DNA from: Polyangiaceae bacterium
Lineage (GTDB): Bacteria > Myxococcota_A > Polyangia > Polyangiales > Polyangiaceae
NCBI GenBank assembly: GCA_025936115.1
Contig: JAICTZ010000005.1
Coordinates: forward strand, 1 to 64,000
Reading direction: 5' to 3'
DNA: 64,000 nucleotides
Part shown: positions 33,805 to 44,060 of the stretch, in pieces
How the letters are laid out: each line of letters opens with the position of its first letter
Position numbering within the stretch: the stretch's first letter is position 1
Program-made: the position numbers and the translations under genes
The notes under the pieces: model-generated
What the model was told of the DNA's origin: nothing
Seen by the model: only the letters and a program-made list of their open reading frames with translations
Database searches by the model: none

Positions 33805-35181
33805 ATGGTCGGCGCCAGCGATGACTCGTCCGCGGTTGAGGCGTCGACGTTGACCGTGACGAGCGCGGGGAATTCGGCGGAGATGGAAGACGTGGTCACC
33901 ATCTTGCGCTGGGTAACCCCGGAGCTCACCCACATCACGCCGCTGCTCGCGGAGAGCGTAATCCTCGGTCGTGAGAGCGCGGGTGCGGCGCGCCTCGAAC
34001 GACCGGGCGTTTCCCGCCGTCACGCGGAGCTGCGGCCGGGTCGGACGCATTTCCTGGTCCGTGATCTCGCTAGCAAGAACGGTATTTTCGTGAACGGGGT
34101 GCGAACGCAAGAGACGCCTCTCGCACCTGGAGACGTGCTTCGCGTTGGGGACTGCGTTGCCGTCGTCGAACGCGTGCCCGTTTCGGGATTCCCCGGACCG
34201 AGCGACCTCGGGTACCAGATTTTTGGTGGATGGGCGCTGCGCCAGCGCGTGAAAGAAGCCAAACGCATCGCCGGCACGATGCTGAACGTGGTCTTGCAGG
34301 GGGAGACCGGAACAGGCAAAGAACGGTTCGCTCGCGCAATTCACGCGCATAGCGGGCGGCCGGGTCGGTTCGTCGCCGTCAACTCCGCAGCCTATTCCGA
34401 GGCCACCATGGTCGGCGAGCTCTTCGGCTATCGCAAAGGCGCTTTTACGGGCGCGGACCGCGCGAGCCTCGGGCACGTGCGCGCCGCTCACGAGGGCAAC
34501 CTCTTTCTCGACGAGATCCTCGAGCTTCCCCCCGAGCTCCAATCCAAGCTTTTGCGCGTGATCGAAGCACGCGAGGTGCTGCCGCTCGGCGAGACAGAGC
34601 CGTGCCCGTGTGACGTGCGCTTCATCGCGGCGACGCAGCGGCCTTTGGCAGACGCAGTGGCGGCGGGCGTGTTTCGGGCTGACCTGCGCTCGCGGCTCGA
34701 AGGCGTAGTGATCGAGCTGCCTCCGCTGAGAGCGCGCCGCGGCGACATCGTGCCGCTCTTTCGCGTGTTGCTCGAACGACATGGCGCTGCGCTGCCACGA
34801 CTCGCGCCCGAGCTCGTCGAGCACCTCACCGTCTACTCGTGGCCGATGAACGTGCGCGAGCTCGAAAACGTCGCCCGCCGATTGATTGCTCTACATCCCG
34901 GCGTTCCGACGTTCAAGCTCGAGCACGTTGCGGGCTGGCTCGCCGCGGAATCGACCGGCGAGAGGTCAGGCGGCCAGCCAGCGAAAGCGGCCCTCGTGGC
35001 GGAGCGCTTGGTACCGTCGCCCTATTCCGACGAGGAGAGGCTCGCTTTGGATGCGGCGCTCGCGCGGCACGCTGGCAACGTAACCCGCGCGGCAGCGGAG
35101 CTCGGCATGACTAGGCCGAAGGCCTACCGCATGCTCCGCAGCGACCAGCGATCACATAAAAAGGGGCCGAAACGCGGCTGA
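33805..35181 (+). CDS. FHA-domain sigma-54-dependent transcriptional activator
   Basis: 458 residues. The N-terminal FHA domain (~47-118: ILGRES, VSRRHAE, SKNGIFVNG) binds phospho-threonine. The AAA+ domain has Walker A GETGTGKE (166-173), GAFTGA (212-217, contacts sigma-54), Walker B LFLDEI (233-238) and sensor/arginine-finger segment FRADLRSRLEG. A Fis-like C-terminal HTH lies at ~430-450 (GNVTRAAAELGMTRPKAYRML). All core residues are intact, so it should activate sigma-54 promoters when its FHA domain engages a phosphorylated partner. The Ser/Thr kinase encoded 33 bases downstream is the obvious candidate; such kinase/FHA-activator pairs are known in myxobacteria. Confidence 0.92.
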   Translation: MVGASDDSSAVEASTLTVTSAGNSAEMEDVVTILRWVTPELTHITPLLAESVILGRESAGAARLERPGVSRRHAELRPGRTHFLVRDLASKNGIFVNGVRTQETPLAPGDVLRVGDCVAVVERVPVSGFPGPSDLGYQIFGGWALRQRVKEAKRIAGTMLNVVLQGETGTGKERFARAIHAHSGRPGRFVAVNSAAYSEATMVGELFGYRKGAFTGADRASLGHVRAAHEGNLFLDEILELPPELQSKLLRVIEAREVLPLGETEPCPCDVRFIAATQRPLADAVAAGVFRADLRSRLEGVVIELPPLRARRGDIVPLFRVLLERHGAALPRLAPELVEHLTVYSWPMNVRELENVARRLIALHPGVPTFKLEHVAGWLAAESTGERSGGQPAKAALVAERLVPSPYSDEERLALDAALARHAGNVTRAAAELGMTRPKAYRMLRSDQRSHKKGPKRG

Positions 35182-35214
35182 CTTGGCCGAGCGTCGCTGG
35201 GCGCGCTAGATTTT

Positions 35215-36630
<1,416 letters not shown>

Positions 36631-36651
36631 CTCATCGAGACGTGAGGTTCC

Positions 36652-37467
36652 TTGCGAAACATCTTTTCTTTTAGGACCGTGTCCGGCGTGAATCTCGCCC
36701 GCGCCAGCTCGGGCCGTCAGGTATCCGGCGCGTGCCGATGCTTGGGACTCGCTGCCTGCATGCTGGCTCTCGCCACAGGTTGCGGCGCGGACGACAAGAC
36801 GCCCAGCGATACTACGAAGAAGACGCTCGACCTCGTCGACCCGGGCGGGATGCCCTACGGCAACAGCTACGCGGGCTGGTCCGCGGCGTGGATGCAGTAC
36901 GCCATGAGCTTCGCGCCTCCTGGCTGCGAAAATCCGTTTTTGGACGAGACGGGCGCAAACTGCGAGCTCTACCAGGACACGGAAAGCCCGGTCTTCTATC
37001 TTTCCGGCAATCTGGGCGGCGTGTCCCTGCGCGACGAGTGCGTCGTCCCCGCCGGCAGGGCTCTCTTTTTTCCGCTCATCAACGTCTTTGGCGATAACGC
37101 GGGTGTGCCCGCAGACATGGTGGTTTCCGACGAAGTCCTGAAAGGCTTCGTGGAAGACACGTACGCGACCATCGTGCCCGATTCGCTGCACCTATCGGTC
37201 GACGGGCAATCGATTGGACATCTGGAGCGTGGCGGCGTGCCAAGCGCGCCCTACACGATCGAGCTCGCAGCCGGGGCCAACGCTTACACCTGTGCCATGG
37301 TCGACGGGGTCGAGGGCGATTTCAGCGGCTATATCGGCGGCTACTGGGCGATGTTGCCGCCGCTCGCGAAAGGTACGCACGAGATCGCGTTCGGAGGCAG
37401 CACCACCGATTCGCCGCAAGGCAAAGCGCTGGTGCTCGACGTCACGTACGCGCTCAGCGTCGAGTAG
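36652..37467 (+). CDS. Hypothetical lipoprotein
   Basis: 271 residues from TTG 36652 with GAGG upstream; it lies 21 bases after the kinase stop and is probably cotranscribed. The signal sequence ends in lipobox LATGC. The mature region has SYAGWSAAWMQYAMSFAPPG, GNLGGVSLRDECVVPAGRAL and FFPLINVFG, a motif set I associate with an uncharacterised secreted family in which the early WSAAWMQY motif recurs. Several paired cysteines suggest disulfides. There are no catalytic motifs that I can name. Confidence 0.7.
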   Translation: MRNIFSFRTVSGVNLARASSGRQVSGACRCLGLAACMLALATGCGADDKTPSDTTKKTLDLVDPGGMPYGNSYAGWSAAWMQYAMSFAPPGCENPFLDETGANCELYQDTESPVFYLSGNLGGVSLRDECVVPAGRALFFPLINVFGDNAGVPADMVVSDEVLKGFVEDTYATIVPDSLHLSVDGQSIGHLERGGVPSAPYTIELAAGANAYTCAMVDGVEGDFSGYIGGYWAMLPPLAKGTHEIAFGGSTTDSPQGKALVLDVTYALSVE

Positions 37468-37497
37468 GAGAGCGCGTCACACCATGCAGGCGTGGAC

Positions 37498-38415
37498 TCA
37501 AGGCGAGCCAGAGCTCACGCTCAACTGCTCGGCGGGAGTGAGATCCGCGCAGCAGCGAAACCCGAGATCGGGGGCCCGTGTGTCGTTCGAGCGGATGTTC
37601 TCGACGTCGCAGGGAGCCAGCGGCATGTCGTAGCCGCCTCCGCGCGTCATGCAGCCGGTGGGGCCGGCTGGCGCGTGCGGATCGACGAAGTTGCACGAAA
37701 ATACCCATTCGGCGACGTTTCCCAGCAGGTCGACCACCCCGTGCTCGTTGACGCACGAACGCGAGTCTCCGACGAGCGACGGGCCGCAGGTGCCGTCCGG
37801 GCCCACGCAGTCGTCGCGGGTCTGACCTACGTTGCAGCCGGACTCTGCCGCGTTGCCCCATGGAAAGCGCGACGTGAAGCCGTTCGAGCAGGCGAGCTGC
37901 CACTCCTCGGCGTTGTTTCGCGGACCCTGCGTGCCGAGCGCGGAATAGTCGTAACAGAGATGCTTGCCCGCCCACTCGCAAAAGGCTTCGGCGTCGCAGA
38001 AATCGACACAGCGCATCGGCTTGCGCGCGGCGAAGGGTTGCGAGTCGAAGGGGAACAGCTCCGCGACGCACGAGTCGTCTTGCGTATCGATCGGATTGGA
38101 GCGCGAGGTTTTCCAGGCACACCACGTCGGCTCCCAGTCGATGTTGCCTTCGGAGGCTGCTTCAAGCCAGGTTCGATATTGTTCGACCGTGACCTCCGTG
38201 CTGTCGATCCAGAGACAGGTACCGCCGGGCACGTCGATCCGTGACATGAGAGCGAGGCGCTTTGCGTCCTGTTTGGTCAACGGCAGTGCCGCGCAGGCCG
38301 TCGGCGCAGAACTCGGCTCGATCGGGTAGAACTTCTCGTAGTCACCCAGCCACTGACAGGCGCCGGCCCCCAGCAGCAGTGTCACGAGAAAGCTTGCTCG
38401 GGGCGTCCGTCGCAT
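37498..38415 (-). CDS. Formylglycine-generating-enzyme-like (SUMF1/FGE-sulfatase fold) lipoprotein
   Basis: 305 residues from ATG 38415, whose signal sequence has lipobox GAGAC. The body has the C-type-lectin-like SUMF1 fold: IDSTEVTVEQYRTWL, PMRCVDFCDAEAFCEWAGKH, NAEEWQLACSNG, FPWGN, VVDLLGNVAEWV, TRGGGYDM and LGFRCCAD. True FGE oxidises a sulfatase cysteine using a Cys pair. Here the fold is clear, but this lipoprotein subset usually serves as a binding domain, so activity is doubtful. The ATG overlaps the stop of the upstream TPR/PEGA-like gene (TAATG), indicating coupling. It is convergent with the lipoprotein gene ending at 37467. Confidence 0.83.
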   Translation of the reverse strand: MRRTPRASFLVTLLLGAGACQWLGDYEKFYPIEPSSAPTACAALPLTKQDAKRLALMSRIDVPGGTCLWIDSTEVTVEQYRTWLEAASEGNIDWEPTWCAWKTSRSNPIDTQDDSCVAELFPFDSQPFAARKPMRCVDFCDAEAFCEWAGKHLCYDYSALGTQGPRNNAEEWQLACSNGFTSRFPWGNAAESGCNVGQTRDDCVGPDGTCGPSLVGDSRSCVNEHGVVDLLGNVAEWVFSCNFVDPHAPAGPTGCMTRGGGYDMPLAPCDVENIRSNDTRAPDLGFRCCADLTPAEQLSVSSGSP

Positions 38416-39467
38416 TAGAGCGGCGCCGTAAGCGCCAACATGGCGCCTGCCTGAATCGGTGCCAATCGGAGTGATGCTCCGGATGGCGAGGGGTGGTGTG
38501 CAGGACGCGTCGAGAACCAGACGCTGAACCCCGCGCCGATTGCGGCGATCGCACCCGAAATATTGGCGGCCCAAGCTGATATTTCCGCGTCGTGCCTGCG
38601 GTCGAGCGCGACGGTGGAGCAGCCGTGATGGCTCGGGCACGCGCGTTCCGCTTCAGCATATGCATTCAGAGAGCGCACACCGAAGTACGCGGTAGCGCCC
38701 GCGGCCAGCGCGGCGGTGCCTGCTGCCGCCCACATTGCCGTGCGGGGCGGGGCGCTCGGAGACACCCGGCCCGCGGGAGCAGGCTCGAGCCGCGGGGCGG
38801 CGTCAGGCAACGGCTTGGCTTGTATTGGACGAAGCCCTGGGACGTCGAGCGCAACGGTTTTTCCTTCCAGCGCCACGATCGTGGTCGTATGGCTCTGAAA
38901 ATCGGGTGCGCTCACCCGCACTTCGTACGTTCCTGGATCGATGGGTAGGGCAGCCCCGAAGGCGTCCGGTCCGAGCCGAACGTTCCCCCAGCTTGCCTCC
39001 ATCGCCGGCAGTGTCCGTTCCACGCGGATGATTAAATGGGGGACCCGCGGAGCCAAGTCCACGAGCTTCTGCTCAGCGGCTGCGACGCGATCGGGGCGAC
39101 CATCGCGCCGCGCGAGCGCCGCTGCCGACGCGTAGTACGCCCAAGCCGTCGCGAGCCGACCCTGACGCTCTCGGCACAGCGCCACATTCATGAGCGTCCC
39201 GGACGCCGGGTCCTCCGCTTCGCTCTGCAAGAACTTTTCGGCGGCCGCCTCGAAGTCCCCCGTATCGAGCAAGCGGCGACCTTCCTGAAATAGCGCTTCC
39301 GCAGCGAATGGATCGGCGCGGGCCGACGACGCCCACAGGTAGATCAGCACGGCGAGAGCCAGCACCACCGCTCGAAGCGTCTGCAGGGGCCTCGGCTTCC
39401 TCCTGCCCCAGTGGCAAGCTGCTGTTGGAGGGGCGTCGCCGACGGAGTTCGGTGGGGAGTTCGTCAC
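38415..39467 (-). CDS. TPR/PEGA-like membrane protein
   Basis: 350 residues. An N-terminal hydrophobic segment (VVLALAVLIYLWASSARA) looks like a long signal peptide. It is followed by a TPR-like helical region (EALFQEGRRLLDTGDFEAAA, GTLMNVALCRERQGRLATAW), a PEGA-like beta domain (PGTYEVRVSAPDFQSHTTTI), and a C-terminal part with two hydrophobic helices (AAAGTAALAAGATAYFGV; ISGAIAAIGAGFSVWF). This is a frequent architecture in Polyangia, usually next to kinase or SUMF1-like genes, and may act in the cell envelope. It is translationally coupled to the downstream SUMF1-like gene. Confidence 0.75.
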   Translation of the reverse strand: MTNSPPNSVGDAPPTAACHWGRRKPRPLQTLRAVVLALAVLIYLWASSARADPFAAEALFQEGRRLLDTGDFEAAAEKFLQSEAEDPASGTLMNVALCRERQGRLATAWAYYASAAALARRDGRPDRVAAAEQKLVDLAPRVPHLIIRVERTLPAMEASWGNVRLGPDAFGAALPIDPGTYEVRVSAPDFQSHTTTIVALEGKTVALDVPGLRPIQAKPLPDAAPRLEPAPAGRVSPSAPPRTAMWAAAGTAALAAGATAYFGVRSLNAYAEAERACPSHHGCSTVALDRRHDAEISAWAANISGAIAAIGAGFSVWFSTRPAHHPSPSGASLRLAPIQAGAMLALTAPL

Positions 39468-39473
39468 GGCTAT

Positions 39474-39656
39474 TTAGATGCGCGAGAGCTCGAGGAAAGA
39501 CGTCTCCATTCCCGTTCCGGCCTCAGCTTGCGACTTCCCTCCGGACGCGTCGTCGTCAGCGTGTGTCGCGGTCGACGCGCACGCCGGCGAGAACACAACC
39601 GCAAGTCCAATCGTCACGTGACGTCGCAATCGCACCACCTTATCACCCCTGTCCAT
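39474..39656 (-). CDS. Small putative lipoprotein
   Basis: 60 residues from ATG 39656: basic n-region (VVRLRRHV), hydrophobic core (TIGLAVVF) and a Cys in SPAC that could be the lipid-modified residue, then an Asp/Ser/Gly-rich mature part. It lies 6 bases upstream of the TPR/PEGA-like gene on the same strand. It might be a genuine small lipoprotein or a truncated gene; there is no family match. Confidence 0.4.
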   Translation of the reverse strand: MDRGDKVVRLRRHVTIGLAVVFSPACASTATHADDDASGGKSQAEAGTGMETSFLELSRI

Positions 39657-39929
39657 AGGCTCGAAACATCCGCTGGTGCAGGGTTTCGTGCGACCATCGG
39701 CACCGAGTGACGAGGCGGATTTTCGGCAGGTTCCCACTGATGTGACAATGCCTGAAGTTCGTGGAGCGCCTGGGGAAGGCGCGGCGGGCGGAACCGCGGC
39801 AACGGTTGGTGTCAGCCGGGAGCGGGGCTCGTGGCAAGACGACCCGATCGCGCGGGCCGGCACGGATTTCGCTACCAACGGCTGCTTCCCTCAACCATGC
39901 TCGGAACGAGCACTAGCCGAGGAGCCGAC

Positions 39930-40406
39930 ATGAAGCCGAAGAACACGATTTGCCTCTGGTTCGACAAGGACGCAGAGGATGCGGCGCGCTTCTACGCCGC
40001 CACCTTCCCGAACAGCAAAGTCACTGCCGTGCACAAGGCCCCGGGAGACTTTCCGAGCGGCAAGGAAGGCGACGTACTGACGGTGGAGTTCACGGTCCTC
40101 GGTATTCCGTGTCTCGGCCTCAACGGCGGACCAGTCTTCAAACAGACCGAGGCGTTCTCGTTCCAAATTGCAACGGACAACCAGGAAGAAACGGACCGCT
40201 ACTGGAACGCCATCGTCAAAAACGGCGGGAAAGAAAGCGACTGTGGCTGGTGCAAGGATCGCTGGGGCGTGTCTTGGCAGATCACGCCACGTGTCTTGAT
40301 GGAGGCCTTTGACGCCGGCGGCGCTGAAGCAAAGCGCGCCTTCTCGGCCATGATGAAGATGCAGAAGATCGACGTCGCGACGATCGAGGCCGCGCGGCGC
40401 GGCTAG
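39930..40406 (+). CDS. VOC-superfamily (PhnB/3-demethylubiquinone-methyltransferase-like) protein
   Basis: 158 residues with GAGGAG 6 bases before ATG 39930. Motifs typical of the PhnB-like VOC family are LWFDKDAEDAARFYAATFPN, EGDVLTVEFTVLGIPCLGLN, NQEETDRYWNAIV, GWCKDRWGVSWQI and a C-terminal helix with AKRAFSAMMKMQKIDVATIE. It forms a paired beta-alpha-beta3 fold and is probably cytosolic. The family has been loosely named after methyltransferases, but its real substrate is unknown. It stands alone between divergent and convergent lipoprotein genes. Confidence 0.86.
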   Translation: MKPKNTICLWFDKDAEDAARFYAATFPNSKVTAVHKAPGDFPSGKEGDVLTVEFTVLGIPCLGLNGGPVFKQTEAFSFQIATDNQEETDRYWNAIVKNGGKESDCGWCKDRWGVSWQITPRVLMEAFDAGGAEAKRAFSAMMKMQKIDVATIEAARRG

Positions 40407-40449
40407 CTGCACCAGTGCCGCGCCCGGCCTCGCCGCTCGACGCGCGCCG

Positions 40450-41766
40450 TCAGCGGACGACGGTGGGGCAGCCGTACGTGATGCTCACGTTTTCGGCGCC
40501 GTGCGTCTCCATGTAGTCGCAGGTTTTGCCGGCGAGCACGATCGTGGGCGGGCTCGTGGTGCGATCGACCGTCCAACCGTCGGCGCCCATTTGTGGCACG
40601 TCTTGCCCGTCGATTTCGACATTGAGCAGGCCCGTGTCCGTGGGCGTCGACGTGAGCTGCAGCCGGCAGGACGTGATGAGGCCGGTCGTGATGCGGGTGA
40701 GTACGTCCGCAAGTCCTTGCGCACCGTCTTTGGAGGTGACGGCGTAGTAGCTCGGCGGAGCGTCCGGGTTCGGCTCGAGTCCGGCGACGGCAAGCTTGTC
40801 GAGAGTGTTCGCGAAGAACTGCGAGCCCGGAATGCCGACGACGAAGGTCTTGATGCCGGCCTTGGCGAGGGCCTTGACCTGAGTGACGCTTCGCTCCTCG
40901 TCCAAGCAGTTGGTGGGACCGCTGGGATCGAGCTTCGGGTCACAGCAGCTGCCGCCGCAGCCGTTCGTCGCCATCGAGTCCTCGAGATTGATGGTGCAGG
41001 TCGCGGCGTCGCAGGAGAGGTCCGCGTTGCAGTTCGGTCCGCCGTCCGTCGCGAGCAGCACGTAGCTCGTGCCCGGCAACGCCTCTCCGTCGCCGTTCGT
41101 GAAATAGTCGAGCGCATGGGCAAGCGCATCGGCAGTCGGTGTACCGCCCGCCGGATCGAATTTCGCGAGTGCGTCCTCGATCGTAGGCACCGTGGTGTCG
41201 CCCGAGTCGATGGGCACGAGCACGTCGAGATTCTTCGGCGTCTCACAGGTGTCGGGAGTCGCGTCCGGATCGTCGGCGAACGGGAAGAATTCGAGGCCGA
41301 ACGAGACGCGCGAGCCTGCTTGATCGAGCGCCGCTCCGAGCGCCTGCCCGAGCGTCGCCCAGCGCCCGGCGGGGTATTCGTCCGTCTTGCTCATGCTGCT
41401 CGACTTGTCGACGACGAGGAGCACGTTGACGACGGGCCGCTCGGCGCTGAGCGCCGTCGCGCCGCAGTTCATGTCCGCACCCGCAGCGCCGGCATGGCCC
41501 GCCTCGCCCGCTCCGCCGACGATGATCGAGCCGCCCGTCGCGCCCGAGCCGGACGCGGCCGACCCGCCGCTCGCGCCAGTACCGCCCGTGCTCGTTCCGG
41601 CGCCGCCGCTCGTGCCGGCGTGACTCGAGCCACCGCTCCCGAGCGACTGATCGTTCGGGTGTGAGACGGTCCCGTCACCGCCGCAGGCCTGCGTGCTCGC
41701 GAGAGCCGTGAGTGTCACGCCCGCAAGCACGAGCGAAGCTCGCCGCCGAGTGGATGAAGTCTGCAT
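40450..41766 (-). CDS. VWA-domain lipoprotein
   Basis: 438 residues from ATG 41766 (GGGAG about 12 bases upstream). ATG 41817, overlapping the preceding stop as ATGA, is possible but gives an unusually long N-region. The signal sequence ends STQAC and is followed by a Gly/Ser-rich linker. The VWA domain carries a MIDAS motif (VVDKSSSMS, D-x-S-x-S) and downstream YVLLATDGGPNC, with the metal-binding Asp. Six or more cysteines near CDAATCTINLEDSM and GCGGSCCDP suggest disulfides. It is probably a metal-dependent protein-binding surface lipoprotein and forms a pair with the Cys-rich lipoprotein gene just upstream. Confidence 0.86.
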   Translation of the reverse strand: MQTSSTRRRASLVLAGVTLTALASTQACGGDGTVSHPNDQSLGSGGSSHAGTSGGAGTSTGGTGASGGSAASGSGATGGSIIVGGAGEAGHAGAAGADMNCGATALSAERPVVNVLLVVDKSSSMSKTDEYPAGRWATLGQALGAALDQAGSRVSFGLEFFPFADDPDATPDTCETPKNLDVLVPIDSGDTTVPTIEDALAKFDPAGGTPTADALAHALDYFTNGDGEALPGTSYVLLATDGGPNCNADLSCDAATCTINLEDSMATNGCGGSCCDPKLDPSGPTNCLDEERSVTQVKALAKAGIKTFVVGIPGSQFFANTLDKLAVAGLEPNPDAPPSYYAVTSKDGAQGLADVLTRITTGLITSCRLQLTSTPTDTGLLNVEIDGQDVPQMGADGWTVDRTTSPPTIVLAGKTCDYMETHGAENVSITYGCPTVVR

Positions 41767-41813
41767 GTCGCGTCGGTTCTCCCTGCGCTCGGCTTGCGAG
41801 CGGTAGCGCTTCG

Positions 41814-43619
41814 TCATGGCGTGAAGTAGCGACAGATGCCGCCGTTGCAGGGCACGCTGTTGCAGCAGCCGGCCCCCGTGCCGCAGATCTGGCCGTAGGC
41901 CGCGCAGGTCGTGCCGCCGCCAGTGCCGCCGGTGCCGCTGCCGGACGAGCCGCCAGTCCCCGAGCCGCCCGTCGATGACCCACCCGTGGCGCCGCCCGAA
42001 CTACCTCCGGTCCCGCCGCCGGCGCTGCCGCCCGTGGCCGAGGATCCGCCAGCGCCGCCCGTGCTCGAAGAGCCGCCCGTGCCGCCTGGGCCGGTCGGTT
42101 CGCTGCAGATGCCGTCGGTGGAGCCGGGAGCGCGAATGCAGCTCGTGCCGGGGCAGCAGTCGCCGTTGATGCTGCACGAGCCGCCCGAAAGGATGCACTT
42201 CGGCTGGTCGGAGGGAATGACGGCGCAACGAAGCACGCCGGCGCTATCGGCGACGCACGGAACGTCGTTGCAGCAATCGGCGACGGATGCGCACGTCTCG
42301 CCCGCCGCACGGCAGTCGCTGAGCGCGTAACAGCGGGGCACGCCGAGCTCGTCGAGCTGGCACGCGCCGCTCTTCGACCCGAGCCCGTCGCAGCAGTTGG
42401 CGCGCGCATCGGACACGCTGCACTCGTAACCCTTGAAGTGGCAGACGTTGCCTTCCGGGTTGCAGGAGTTCGGGTTACGGCAGAGGCCGATGGTCTTGCC
42501 GGGGTCGATGTCGCAGACGACATTGCCCGCACCCGGCAGATCCGAGGTCGGATCACCGCCGCAGCAGTCGGCGTCCTTTCTGCACAGATCGCCGGTGACG
42601 TGGCAGCCGCTCGCCGGCTGGCAGATGTTGCGCCCGCTCGGACCCGGCGCACACAGGCGGCTGCAGCAGCTGTTGCAGCCGTCGCAGACCATGCCGTCGA
42701 CGCCTCCGCAGAAGCTTGCGCCCGTGGGCGGCGCGCTGCAGGTGCCCACGTTGGCGCCGCTCGCCTTGATGCATTGGGCGCTACAGCAATCTTGATCGCG
42801 CGAGCAGATGTCGCCGGGCTGGATGCACCACGACACGCCGAGGCTGCAGCTGCCGTTCACGCACGATGTCGAGCAACACTCGGTGTCGAGTGAGCAGGTG
42901 TTGCCCGCTGTCTTGCACGTCGTGTTGAGCGGCGTGCACGTCTGATCCGCCCCGCACGTGCCGCTGCAGCATTCGCCGTTGCTCGCGCAGCTCTGCCCGT
43001 CGGACGTGCAGACGGTCGCGTCGCAGGTCGTCCCGTTGCAGTGAAGGTCGCAGCAATCGGTCGGCGCCACGCAGGCAGTGCCGGGACCGCCGCAGGCCAC
43101 GACCGATGACTCGCACGTGTGCGAGACGGGATTACACGTCTGCGAACAACACTCTGCCCCGCCCGTACACAGATCGCCGAACGCTTTGCACGTCGCGCCG
43201 CCGCCCGCGGCTCCGGCGCTGCCCGCCGTCCCGGCGCTGCCCGCCGTCCCCGCGTCGCCCGCCGAGGGCGCGCCGCCTTCGGCAGCCCCCGCAGCGCCGC
43301 CCGCGTTCGTGCTCGCTCCGCTTCCGCCGTTCGCGCCGCCCGTACCGGTCGCGCCGCTGCCGCCGGTGCCCGAGCTCTGTCCGCCGTTCGCGCCCGTGTT
43401 TTCGCCGGACGAGCCCGCGAGGCTGCCGTCACCCGCCTCCGGGGATGCGCCGCTCCCGCTCGTCCCGCCCGCGCTCTTGCCGCTCGTACCGCCGCTCGCC
43501 GAGAGCCCCGCGTGCCCGCTCGCACCCTGGGGAGCGACGTGACCGTGGTCGCTCGAGCCGCACGCAGAAGCGACAGCGAACGAAACCATCCCGAAGGCAA
43601 AGAGTTCTTTTATGCGCAT
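41814..43619 (-). CDS. Cysteine-rich repeat lipoprotein
   Basis: 601 residues. Signal peptide with ASAC lipobox, a ~110-residue Gly/Ser/Ala linker, then about eleven knottin-like cysteine modules of the type C-x-G-x2-C-x4-5-CC-x3-C (GDLCTGGAECCSQTC, GQSCASNGECCSGTC, GGSCSINGDCCPGTSC). A second Gly/Ser/Thr linker precedes the last module, GQICGTGAGCCNSVPC. Such CC-containing repeats resemble Dickkopf/knottin folds and myxobacterial surface proteins, and suggest a disulfide-stabilised, protease-resistant exterior protein. The stop overlaps the long-form start of the VWA gene, so the two are likely cotranscribed. No catalytic motif is seen. Confidence 0.85.
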   Translation of the reverse strand: MRIKELFAFGMVSFAVASACGSSDHGHVAPQGASGHAGLSASGGTSGKSAGGTSGSGASPEAGDGSLAGSSGENTGANGGQSSGTGGSGATGTGGANGGSGASTNAGGAAGAAEGGAPSAGDAGTAGSAGTAGSAGAAGGGATCKAFGDLCTGGAECCSQTCNPVSHTCESSVVACGGPGTACVAPTDCCDLHCNGTTCDATVCTSDGQSCASNGECCSGTCGADQTCTPLNTTCKTAGNTCSLDTECCSTSCVNGSCSLGVSWCIQPGDICSRDQDCCSAQCIKASGANVGTCSAPPTGASFCGGVDGMVCDGCNSCCSRLCAPGPSGRNICQPASGCHVTGDLCRKDADCCGGDPTSDLPGAGNVVCDIDPGKTIGLCRNPNSCNPEGNVCHFKGYECSVSDARANCCDGLGSKSGACQLDELGVPRCYALSDCRAAGETCASVADCCNDVPCVADSAGVLRCAVIPSDQPKCILSGGSCSINGDCCPGTSCIRAPGSTDGICSEPTGPGGTGGSSSTGGAGGSSATGGSAGGGTGGSSGGATGGSSTGGSGTGGSSGSGTGGTGGGTTCAAYGQICGTGAGCCNSVPCNGGICRYFTP

Positions 43620-43686
43620 CCAACGTCTCCGATCACGCGACGATCCCCCGTCGTGGGTGGGGCTCCCGCCCTCGCTTTATGAATAT

Positions 43687-43991
43687 TCAAATGAAGAGCC
43701 GATAGCCGAGCGCGACGTCGAGTCGGCGCGTGCTCGTGTCGCGAAGCACGAAGCCGCCGACGGCGCGTAACGTGCGTGAAGCTCGAGCAGCGCGGCGCCG
43801 GGCTCGGCGTGCAGCTCGCCAGGCACGCCCGCACTTCCGCTCACCTTTGTCTTCAGCATGCACACTCGGGCTCCGAGCCCCGCGTACGGCCAGAAGAGCA
43901 GCGTGGGTAAGCGCAGCCGATAGATCGGCCGAGGCCACACGCAGGCTTCGAACGAACTATCGAGTACGGGCAGGTCGTACCCGAGCTCCAA
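43687..43991 (-). pseudogene. Frameshifted C-terminal remnant of an outer-membrane beta-barrel protein
   Basis: One frame reads ELGYDLPVLDSSFEACVW, IYRLRLPTLLFWPYAGLGAR and KTKVSGSAGVPGEL from 43991 down. Homology then continues in another frame as AVGGFVLRDTSTRRLDVALG and ends YRLFI-stop at 43687. Alternating beta-strand residues and a C-terminal aromatic/hydrophobic ending are typical of outer-membrane barrels. At least one indel lies around 43760-43790, and the N-terminal signal peptide is missing. The rest of the 43620-44060 gap shows nothing else. Confidence 0.6.
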
Positions 43992-44060
43992 TGCTCAGAC
44001 GACGAGTCGCCGAGCTAGCGAATCCAGTAGTAAGCCGGCGTGATTGCCGCGCCGCTGTTC

